NCBI GenBank assembly: GCA_025054695.1
Contig: JANWZI010000017.1
Coordinates: forward strand, 1-51,829
Reading direction: 5' to 3'
Source: Myxococcota bacterium
Lineage (GTDB): Bacteria > Myxococcota_A > Polyangia > Polyangiales > JANWZI01
DNA: 51,829 nucleotides
Part shown: in pieces, positions 43,073 through 51,829 of the stretch
Numbering within the stretch: position 1 is the stretch's first letter
Layout: each line of letters opens with the position of its first letter
The notes under the pieces: generated by a model
Database searches by the model: none
The model's input: the letters and a program-made list of their open reading frames with translations, nothing else
Told to the model about the DNA's origin: nothing
Translations under genes and position numbers: made by a program

Positions 43073-45017
43073 GTGATTCCCGAGCAGACGATCGCCGAGG
43101 TGCGCGCGCGCACGGATCTGGGGGCGCTCGTCACCGAGCACGTCGCGCTGAAGCGTCGGGGACAGAGTCTCGTCGGGCTCTGTCCGTTCCACGCGGAGAA
43201 GACGCCATCGTTCCACGTGCACCCAGCCCGCGGGTTCTTCTACTGCTTCGGATGCAAGGCGCAGGGCGACGCCATCGCCTTCCTGATGCGCCTCGAGGGA
43301 CTCACGTTCCTCGAGGCCGTCCGCCGGCTCGCCGAGCGCGCCGGAGTGCCCGTGACCGTCCTCGACCCGGCCGCCGAGGCCGAGGAACGAGCGGCGCGCG
43401 CGCGGACCGAACGGCTGTACGCCATCCTGGACGCGGCGGCCGGTTTCTACGTCAGGCAGCTCGCCGAGCATCCGCTGGGCGAGATCGCGCGCAAAGAGCT
43501 GGAGCGTCGTGGTGTGCGTCCAGCGACCGCGCAAGCGTTCAGACTGGGCTACGCGCCGGCGGGCTGGGACGCGCTGTCCCGATTTCTGCGCGAGCGCGGC
43601 CACTCCCCGGCCGACGCTGAGGCGGTGGGGCTACTCGTTCCGCGGCGCGAGGGCGGCGGACACTACGACCGATTCCGCCACCGGTTGTTGTTCCCCATCG
43701 CCGACGCCCAGGGACGCATCGTGGCCTTCAGCGGCCGCCGGCTGGACCCACCGCCCAACGAGCCGCTGACCGATGGCGCCACCGCGGACCCGGCCAAGTA
43801 CATCAACAGTCCGGAGTCACCCCTCTACCGCAAGGGAGAGCTGCTCTACGGGCTGTTCGAGGGCCGCGTCGCGCTGCGCCGCGAGGGCTGGGCCATCGTC
43901 TGCGAGGGCAACTTCGATCTGCTCGCGCTCCACCAGGCGGGTTTCGCGAACGCCGTCGCACCGATGGGCACCGCGCTGACGGCCGCGCATCTGTCGACGC
44001 TGCGGCGCCACGTCGAGCGCATCGTGCTGTTGTTCGACTCCGATCGGGCGGGCAAACAGGCCGTGCGGGCGGCCCAGCCGCTGCTCGCGCGGGCCGCCCT
44101 GCCGGCACGCGTCGTGACGCTGCCGCCGGGACACGACCCGGATTCGTTCCTGCGCGAGCAGGGGGCCGACGCGCTGCGGCGACTCATCGACGCCGCGCCG
44201 GGCATCGCCGAGCACCTCATTGACGAGACGGCCGCGGAGGCCGGTTCGGAGGGGAGGAGCCGGGCCGCGGTGGTCGAGTCGCTGGCCCCCCTGTTCGAGG
44301 CCGTCGAAAGCCCGGTCGAACGCCAGCTGTACCTGGAGCGGTTGGCTCGCCGGCTCGACGTGCGCGATCCGGTTCTCGTCGAGCGCGAGCTCCGACGCGT
44401 TCGATCGCGGTCGCGGCCAATGGGGTCGGGGAGCGGGACGGGACGGAGCGTCGGCCCCCGGCCGGTTGCTTCGCCCTCCCTCCGGCCCGACCGCGGAACG
44501 ACGGGGGTCGCGACGTCGGGCTGGTCGGCCCCTCCGGTCGAGACCGAGGTTCTGGGTGCGCTGCTCGACTACCCGGAGCTTCTGACCGCCCCCGAGACGG
44601 ACGGGCTCGAAACGCTTTTGACGAATCCCGAGCTTCGGTCCATCTTCCTGCACGCGGCGCGCATGGTGTCCGTGCGCGGGGCGGTGGATCGGACGGTGCT
44701 CGCGGATGGCGTGCAGGATCGCGGCGCGCGCACGTGGCTCGAGAGGCGGCTGGTGACGCAGGACTACGAGGACGTCGAACGCGCGCGACGAGTCGTCGGC
44801 GACGGCGTGCAGCGCCTGCGCGAGCGGGCGCTCGAGGAGCGGCGCCGTCGAATCCAGGAAGCCGCCGTGCGTGCCCGGCGTGCGGGCGACGAGGCAGCGG
44901 CGGAGCGGTTGATGCGCCAACACCTCGAGCTCGGAAGACTCTCGACGCGCGCGGCGCTGGACGCGGCGCGTCGCGTGGAACTGGACGAGGCTCCTGGACG
45001 GCAGGCCCGAGGTGACG

Positions 45018-45031
<14 letters not shown>
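43073..45031 (+). CDS. dnaG: DNA primase
   Basis: 652 residues; the GTG start gives [20 protein letters not shown]. Primase makes RNA primers for replication. The N-terminal zinc-binding region has [11 protein letters not shown] and FYCFGC (CHC2 type). The RNAP-like core has [20 protein letters not shown], and TOPRIM has ECEGNFD-type [10 protein letters not shown] with [12 protein letters not shown] and [13 protein letters not shown]. The C-terminal helicase-interaction region (~residues 480-650) is Arg/Glu-rich. No upstream rpsU is present, in contrast to the classic rpsU-dnaG-rpoD operon. The 3' end overlaps rpoD by 14 bp, so they are coupled. The start has no strong ribosome-binding site, so upstream starts cannot be excluded. 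Confidence 0.96.
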
Positions 45032-46919
<1,888 letters not shown>

Positions 46920-46930
46920 GCCGAAGGCGC

Positions 46931-47004
46931 GGGCCCGTAGCTCAATCGGTCAGAGCTCCCGGCTCATAACCGGGCCGTTCCTGGTTCGAGTCCAGGCGGG
47001 CCCA
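46931..47004 (+). tRNA. tRNA-Met (CAT), elongator type
   Basis: Acceptor GGGCCCG pairs with CGGGCCC; D-arm GCTC/GAGC; anticodon stem CCCGG/CCGGG with loop CTCATAA; T-arm CCTGG/CCAGG with TTCGAGT. Discriminator A, and the 3' CCA is not encoded. The CAT anticodon could also be a lysidine-type Ile2 tRNA, but the acceptor and anticodon stem look like elongator Met. It starts 11 bp after the rpoD stop. Confidence 0.92.
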
Positions 47005-47037
47005 CCCCGTTGCCTTCGACCCACGCTCGCGTCGCGG

Positions 47038-48441
47038 TCACCGCTCCCCGGCGCCCGAGCCGAGGCGGGCCCGCAGTCGCCGCGCGTAGCCCTCCTTGTT
47101 TTCCTGCCGGACGCGCGAGATGGCGAGTGCATCGGGTGGCACGTCGCGGGTGACGGTGGTGCCCGAGGCGACGTAGGCGCCGCGGCCCACGGTGACCGGC
47201 GCGACGAGTTGGCTGTCGCTGCCGATGAACGCCCCGTCCTCCACGACGGTCGTGTGTTTGCGGACGCCGTCGTAGTTGCAGAAGATCGTTCCCGCGCCGA
47301 CGTTGGCGTTCTCGCCGATCACGCCGTCGCCGAGGTAGGCGAGGTGATTGGCTTTGCTTCCGCGGCCCATGCGGGTCTTCTTCGTTTCGACGAAGTTGCC
47401 CACGTGCGCTTCGGGGCCGATGTCGGTCTCGGGTCGCAAGTGGCTGAACGGACCGATGCGCGCCGCGGCGCCGATGCGGCTGCGCGTGGCCACCGTGTAG
47501 GGCAGGACGACCGCGTCGGGCTCGACGACGACGTCCTCGAGCACGCTGCCCACGTCGATGCGCGCGCGCGCGCCGACGACCGTTCGGCCGCGCAGCACGA
47601 CGCCGGGCTCGAGCACGGCCTCGGGCTCGACCCGCACGTCGGCGTCGACGTAAATGTGATCCAGATCACGAATCGTGACGCCGTCGCGCGCCAGCGCCTC
47701 GTGGATGCGGCGCCGGAGCACCGCCTCGGCCCGCGCCAGCTCGGCGCGGTCGTTGACGCCGCGCAGCTCGTCGAGAGGCCAGGCGACGTCGGCGACGCCG
47801 CCACGCTCGGCGGCCATCGCGACGACGTCGGTCAGATATAGCTCCCCCTTCGCGTTGTCCGGGCGCAGGCGCGCGACGGCCTCGCGCCAGAAGCGCGCAG
47901 TCGCGGCGTACAGGCCCGGGTTGACCTCGTCGAGGGCACGCTCGGCCGGCGTGGCGTCGCGCTCCTCGACGACGCGCACGACGCGGCCGGAGCCGTCGCG
48001 CACGATGCGGCCGTAGCCGCGCGGATCGGGCGTTCGGCCGACGAGCATCGCGAGCGGGGTGGCGCTGCGACGCAAGCCCGTGAGCAGCGCTTCGAGCGCC
48101 GCGGTCCGCAGCAGCGGGCAGTCGCCGTAGAGCACCAGCACGGTCGCCTCGTCGTCCGCAAGGGCTTGCAGCCCAGCGCGCAGCGCGTCGCCCGTCCCGC
48201 GCGGCTCGTCCTGGACCGCGCACACGGCGCCGTCGTCGAGCCGAGCGACTGCCGCCTCGACCCGATCGCGGCCGTGGCCGACGACGACGATGCGATGGGC
48301 GCTCACGGGCCGGACGGCCTCGAGCACCCAGCCGATCATGGGCCGCCCCGCGAGTGGGAAGAGCACCTTGGGCAGGGCGCTGCGCATGCGCGTGCCCTGA
48401 CCCGCGGCGAGGACGACGGCGACGACGGATCGCTCGGTCAT
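47038..48441 (-). CDS. glmU: Bifunctional GlmU: GlcN-1-P acetyltransferase / GlcNAc-1-P uridylyltransferase
   Basis: 467 residues, typical. Makes UDP-GlcNAc for peptidoglycan and LPS. The N-terminal nucleotidyltransferase has AVVLAAGQGTRMRSALPKVL, GHGRDRVEAA, QDEPRGTGDALRAG, LYGDCPLL and VNPGLYAA. The C-terminal left-handed beta-helix has hexapeptide repeats and NFVETKKTRMGRGSKANHLA, AYLGDGVIGENANVGAGTIF, NYDGVRKHTTVVEDGAFIGS. Encoded opposite and close to tRNA-Met and downstream of the ArsA-like gene in the same direction, 33 bp apart, so possibly cotranscribed. Confidence 0.97.
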   Translation of the reverse strand: MTERSVVAVVLAAGQGTRMRSALPKVLFPLAGRPMIGWVLEAVRPVSAHRIVVVGHGRDRVEAAVARLDDGAVCAVQDEPRGTGDALRAGLQALADDEATVLVLYGDCPLLRTAALEALLTGLRRSATPLAMLVGRTPDPRGYGRIVRDGSGRVVRVVEERDATPAERALDEVNPGLYAATARFWREAVARLRPDNAKGELYLTDVVAMAAERGGVADVAWPLDELRGVNDRAELARAEAVLRRRIHEALARDGVTIRDLDHIYVDADVRVEPEAVLEPGVVLRGRTVVGARARIDVGSVLEDVVVEPDAVVLPYTVATRSRIGAAARIGPFSHLRPETDIGPEAHVGNFVETKKTRMGRGSKANHLAYLGDGVIGENANVGAGTIFCNYDGVRKHTTVVEDGAFIGSDSQLVAPVTVGRGAYVASGTTVTRDVPPDALAISRVRQENKEGYARRLRARLGSGAGER

Positions 48442-48474
48442 GGTCTGCGTTGTAGCGTTGCCGACCCGCGGCTT

Positions 48475-49644
48475 CTACGCAGTGGCGACGACGGCGTGGG
48501 TCGGACGCTGGATCAGGTGCTCGGCGACAGCGGCCAGCGCGCCCAGATCGTGCACGTCCGCGTCGAACGCGGGCACCTCGACGACGGGCAGTGCGCCCGC
48601 TGCGCGCGCACGCAGGCGTTCGACCTCGACGCGATCGGCGATGGCGAGCGCACGTTCGTCGTCGAGCGCGCGACGCAGTCGGCCGACGAGGTCCTCGACG
48701 TCGGTCGGCGGGGCGAAGAACGCGCGCGCGGCCTCGAGCAGCGCTTCGTGGGGGACCGCGGGCTCCGGCAACAGGCGGTGGACGCCGTTGACGACGAACG
48801 CGGCCGGCCGCATCGAGGCGGAGACCAGTCGCTCGTGCATGTAGAGCGCTTCGTCGATGGCGAGCGGCGCGGGGCTCGTCACGAGCACGAAGGCGACCTC
48901 GGGGCCACGCAGCGCACGCGCCACCTGTTCCGCATGCGCGCGGAAACCGCCGAACAACTCGTTGAGACCGACGACGAACTCGGCGACGTTCGAGAGAAAC
49001 TCGAGCCCCGTGAATCGCGACAGGCCGCGCAGCAGATAGGCCGCGCCGCGCCCCAACAGGTCGAGCGAGAAGCGGCGTCGCTCGCTCTCGAAGGCCTGCA
49101 CGAGCCAGCGCGTCGCGGGGGAGTCGATGAGGCCGATGAGCTTGTCGGGCGCTTCGAGGAAGTCGATGGCGTTGCTCGTCGGCGGCGTGTCGAGGACGAC
49201 GAGGTCCCAGCGGCCTCGCTCGCGCACCTCGTGCAGCTTCTCCATCGCCATGTACTCCTGCACGCCCGCGAGCGATTCCGAAAGGTGGCGATAGATGCGG
49301 TTGCCGAGGATGCGCTCGCGCGCCTGCGGGGAGCTCGCGCGCCGCGTCACCAGTTCGTCGAAGGCCCGCTTGGGGTCGAGCATCATGGCCCACAGCACGC
49401 CGCGCGGTCGCAGGCCATGGCGGGCGAATGCCTCGTCCGGCACCCGGTGCTCGACGCCGGCGCGTCCGTCGATCCCCAGGCTCTGGGCGAGCCGGCGCGC
49501 GGGGTCGATCGTGAGGCACAACACCTCGCGGCCCGACAGCGCGGCGTGCAGGGCGAGCGCGGCGGCCGTCGTCGTCTTGCCCACGCCGCCGCTGCCCACG
49601 CAGGCGACCACGCGGTGCCGCAGCAGCAGCGGCTCCAGGCTCAT
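48475..49644 (-). CDS. ArsA/GET3-family ATPase
   Basis: 389 residues from the ATG at 49644; the frame continues upstream only through array 9. Deviant Walker A P-loop CVGSGGVGKTTTAAAL (residues ~15-30), TIDPARRLAQSLG, switch-like LDTPPTSNAIDFLEAP and FVLVTSPAPLAIDEALY are typical of the ArsA/GET3 group. The family includes arsenite-pump ATPases and tail-anchored-protein targeting; a single-domain bacterial member beside glmU without arsB, arsC or arsR suggests a non-arsenic role. About 33 bp separate it from glmU. Which partner it serves cannot be told. Confidence 0.88.
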   Translation of the reverse strand: MSLEPLLLRHRVVACVGSGGVGKTTTAAALALHAALSGREVLCLTIDPARRLAQSLGIDGRAGVEHRVPDEAFARHGLRPRGVLWAMMLDPKRAFDELVTRRASSPQARERILGNRIYRHLSESLAGVQEYMAMEKLHEVRERGRWDLVVLDTPPTSNAIDFLEAPDKLIGLIDSPATRWLVQAFESERRRFSLDLLGRGAAYLLRGLSRFTGLEFLSNVAEFVVGLNELFGGFRAHAEQVARALRGPEVAFVLVTSPAPLAIDEALYMHERLVSASMRPAAFVVNGVHRLLPEPAVPHEALLEAARAFFAPPTDVEDLVGRLRRALDDERALAIADRVEVERLRARAAGALPVVEVPAFDADVHDLGALAAVAEHLIQRPTHAVVATA

Positions 49645-49710
49645 GTCGGCGGCAGCATAGCCCGCCGCGCCGAGCGAGCACGTCATGAACCCAGGCGAAC
49701 CGGCTGTCAC

Positions 49711-49960
49711 CGCTTCGGGCTCGCGGTCGGTCTCGGTCTCAGACAGGGTCTCGGCCCTGGTCTCCGACCTCGGATTCGATATCGGACTCGGACTCGGATG
49801 CGGGCTCGGGCTCCGACTCGGCCTCGGCCTCGGACTTCGACACAGACTCAAGCTCGGGCTCGGCCTCGGAATCGGCACCGGGCTCGGATCCGGGCTCGGT
49901 CTCGGACCAGGCCGGGGACTGGGACTCGGCCTCGGCCTCGGTCTCGGAGTCGTACTCGGG
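49711..49960 (+). repeat. Intergenic hexamer array 9 (CTCGGN)
   Basis: Long array in the divergent gap between the ArsA-like and roadblock-like genes. Units CTCGGN with scattered changes (CTCCGA, ATCGGA). No core. The rest of the gap (49961-50145) holds the promoter described separately, and nothing else stands out. Confidence 0.9.
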
Positions 49961-50081
49961 TGCGAAACAGCCCCAGGCCCGTTCGATGCGTCCAACCAGC
50001 GCAGTCAGCGGCGAACTTCCACTTCGCATGGCCGCCTCGGTTCTGCGTGCGCCCTACGCACTCGACCGTTCTGCACGAACT

Positions 50082-50111
50082 TTGACCCCGGTTCCGCGCC
50101 GCACCTACCAT
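50082..50111 (+). promoter_or_regulatory. Putative sigma-70 promoter of the roadblock-like gene
   Basis: TTGACC at 50082-50087 and TACCAT at 50106-50111 with an 18-bp spacer. The -10 is weak but the spacing is good, and the local sequence is relatively AT-rich. A start near 50118 would give a ~28-base leader to the ATG at 50146. Confidence 0.4.
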
Positions 50112-50145
50112 ACGCAACCACATTTACCTACAGGCCCAGGACTCG

Positions 50146-50517
50146 ATGACCTACCTCGTCGACCGACGAAAGCGCCGCAGCAACGACCGCAACGCTGCAG
50201 TCCGTTACCAGCTCGAATACGCGCGCGAGCGCGGAGGGATCGAGGCGCTGGTTTTGGCGGATGGCGACGGCTTGCTCCTGGCCGCCTCCGGGGAGCCCGC
50301 CGTGTGCGCCGAGCTTGGGGCGGTCGCACCGCTACTCGGCCACAGCTTGTTTCGCATGCCGATGCCCCCGATGCTGCGTGGGGCGGACGTCGCCGTGCGA
50401 CGGCTCGACATCTACGGACAGCCGCTGTTTCTGGCGGCGGTCGGGGGCGGCGTCGCGCGGGACGTCTGGCTCGCGCGTTCTGCGGCGGGTGTGCGTCGGA
50501 TTCTGGCGGCCAACTGA
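50146..50517 (+). CDS. Small roadblock/LC7-like (MglB-type fold) protein
   Basis: 123 residues, no signal peptide. A basic N-terminus (YLVDRRKRRSNDRNAAVRYQ) is followed by IEALVLADGDGLLLAASGEP, ELGAVAPLLGHSLF, VAVRRLDIYGQPLFLAAVGG and WLARSAAGVRRILA, an alternating alpha-beta pattern expected of roadblock domains. In myxobacteria such proteins (MglB) act as GTPase-activating partners of MglA-like small GTPases. Here no GTPase gene is adjacent. Flanked on both sides by hexamer arrays (9 and 10). Identification is by pattern only. Confidence 0.6.
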   Translation: MTYLVDRRKRRSNDRNAAVRYQLEYARERGGIEALVLADGDGLLLAASGEPAVCAELGAVAPLLGHSLFRMPMPPMLRGADVAVRRLDIYGQPLFLAAVGGGVARDVWLARSAAGVRRILAAN

Positions 50518-50518
50518 A

Positions 50519-50625
50519 GCGGGCTCGGATTCGACCTCGGGCTCGGGAGCCGTTTTGGGCTCGTTTCTCGGGATCGGGCTCCAACGCGGACGCGGGTTCC
50601 GTCTCGGGCTCGCGCCGCGACGCGC
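50519..50625 (+). repeat. Intergenic hexamer array 10 (CTCGGN, decayed)
   Basis: Convergent gap. CTCGGG/CTCGGA units mixed with GCTCGT, GACGCG and other decayed units, least regular of the set. No core. Confidence 0.6.
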
Positions 50626-50695
50626 ACTCGGGGACCGCTCCGGAATCGGGCCTTGCTGCCTGCGCCGGGCTCGCGGACGTCCGGACCCCGGCAGT

Positions 50696-51817
50696 TCAGC
50701 TCTCGACGCGACTGCGCGCGCCCAGGCGTGAGCGGACCTCCTCGACGTCCCGCACTTCGTAGAGAACCGGAGGCACCGAATCGCGCGCGGGCAGCAGGTT
50801 GCCGAGGGCGCCGCTGAGCGCGAGGGCGCGCGAGCCGGGGGCGTCGAGGACGAGAAAGACGTGGCGCAGCCCGCCGAACGCCGGCGTGTCGGCGACGTCG
50901 ACGATCCGCCGACGGTCGACGATCAACTCCGTGCGCCCGCGGCGGATGATGAGCCGACGGTCGGTGAGCAGGTACTCGGTGTCGCGTGCGAGCGAACGCG
51001 CACGCACGAGCCCCCACCAGACGAGCACGACGCCCGTCGTCGCCAGCAGCACGAACGTGATGCTGGCGGCGGCGAACAGCAGCGCCCAAGCCGTCGAGTG
51101 CACCGGGAGCCCCCGCTCCTCGAGGTCGCGCAGAATCCCGAAGACGGCGCTCGCGTGGTACAGCGCGACGGCGGTCACAGCGAGCCCGAGCAGCGTTGTC
51201 GCGACCTCCCGCACGCCGAGCGAGAGGCCTTCGGGCCGTGCGTACCACTCGAGTGTCTCGTCCGGGTCGAGCCGTTCGCTGAGCGGTACGTCGGTATCGC
51301 CCAGCAACTCGGTGGTCTCGGCGCCGCGGAGCAGGGCGACGAGCCGGTCGGGATCCGGCACGTCGTGCAGCGTCAGGCGCTGCGGGCGCGCGAAGGGGCC
51401 GAACGGCACCGATCGGACCAAATCGACGTGCCCGACCGCGCGCGCGGTCCGGTGGCGCCGAATGCGGATGAAGCTGAGCGCGTTGCGGTCGATGGAGCGA
51501 ACCAGACGCCCGCGCTTCCACAGAACCCGTCGGTCGGTCACCAGGTACTCGACCGGATCATGCAAGTACCGCGGCGCGATCGCGATCGCGACGCCCGTTG
51601 TGAGCAGCAGCACCGCGAGCGAGGCCGACTCGCCGCTGCCGGGCAGACCCACGTGCTGCAGCAGCGCCGCGAACAGCGCGAACACGACGGCGAGGGCGAC
51701 CAGAGCCGCCGGACCGAGCGTGAACGGGCGAGGACGGGCGACGTCGGCGCGGCGGCCCTGCCAGACGACCTCTTCGCCCGGCCACAGGCGCCAGCGCTGC
51801 CGATCGACCGGAGCCAT
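50696..51817 (-). CDS. Membrane protein with duplicated bacterial PH-like domain
   Basis: 373 residues. Two homologous halves, each with a hydrophobic pair and a bPH-type block: EYLVTDRRVLWKRGRLVRSI with DRNALSFIRI, and EYLLTDRRLIIRRGRTELIV with DRRRIVDVAD. Membrane segments are ALVALAVVFALFAALL, LAVLLLTTGVAIAIAP, AVTAVALYHASAVFGIL and ALLFAAASITFVLLATTGVV. This tandem arrangement resembles the YdbS/YdbT-type membrane PH proteins; function is unknown. The window ends 12 bp after its start. Confidence 0.78.
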   Translation of the reverse strand: MAPVDRQRWRLWPGEEVVWQGRRADVARPRPFTLGPAALVALAVVFALFAALLQHVGLPGSGESASLAVLLLTTGVAIAIAPRYLHDPVEYLVTDRRVLWKRGRLVRSIDRNALSFIRIRRHRTARAVGHVDLVRSVPFGPFARPQRLTLHDVPDPDRLVALLRGAETTELLGDTDVPLSERLDPDETLEWYARPEGLSLGVREVATTLLGLAVTAVALYHASAVFGILRDLEERGLPVHSTAWALLFAAASITFVLLATTGVVLVWWGLVRARSLARDTEYLLTDRRLIIRRGRTELIVDRRRIVDVADTPAFGGLRHVFLVLDAPGSRALALSGALGNLLPARDSVPPVLYEVRDVEEVRSRLGARSRVES

Positions 51818-51829
51818 CCTACGCTCAGG

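Overview
This high-GC window looks like chromosome from a myxobacterium (Myxococcota). The inference rests on C-terminal MYXO-CTERM-like sorting tails, a membrane-anchored Ser/Thr kinase with an HRDVTPRN catalytic loop, thrombospondin-type-3/OmpA and zinc-ribbon/TPR proteins, abundant lipoproteins, and tightly packed genes that often overlap. Housekeeping anchors are cinA (end only)-recA, efp-epmA, dnaG-rpoD-tRNA-Met and glmU. No phage, insertion sequence, CRISPR array or rRNA was seen.

Layout. 1-8.4 kb: cinA end, recA, an outer-membrane barrel, an alkaline-phosphatase-fold 'sulfatase' lacking the sulfatase Cys/Ser, and a PHP-type phosphoesterase. 8.4-13.25 kb: two coupled histidine kinases, divergent from a winged-helix regulator with a pseudo-receiver that is coupled to pdxA. 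13.2-18.35 kb: two tandem secreted paralogues, a membrane protein and a TPR protein. 18.47-20.45 kb: about 2 kb with no convincing protein gene, rich in hairpins and ending on the minus strand in a strong intrinsic terminator; this is a candidate large structured RNA. 20.45-22.7 kb: lipoprotein-efp-epmA operon. 22.7-26.1 kb: coiled-coil/TPR protein, cytochrome-c-like lipoprotein, rhodanese and a degenerate sigma-54-activator ATPase. 26.3-31.6 kb: gamma-glutamyltransferase, triple zinc-ribbon protein and an OmpA/TSP3 protein. 31.7-39 kb: DUF72 protein, then a minus-strand operon of thioredoxin-fold isomerase, zinc-ribbon/TPR, small membrane protein, lipoprotein, MlaD and EI24. 39-51.8 kb: kelch lipoprotein, Ser/Thr kinase, dnaG-rpoD-tRNA-Met, glmU, ArsA/GET3-like ATPase, roadblock-like protein and a PH-domain membrane protein.

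The most unusual feature is a family of ten intergenic arrays of a degenerate hexamer (CTCGGN on one strand, NCCGAG on the other). They sit between genes and leave the chosen reading frames intact. Three of them also share an embedded unique core of about 43 bp, so the arrays look like one dispersed composite element and not independent simple repeats. The arrays and the 2-kb structured region are the best candidates for undescribed biology here.

All calls come from reading the sequence and translated frames by eye. No database search, folding programme or alignment was run.
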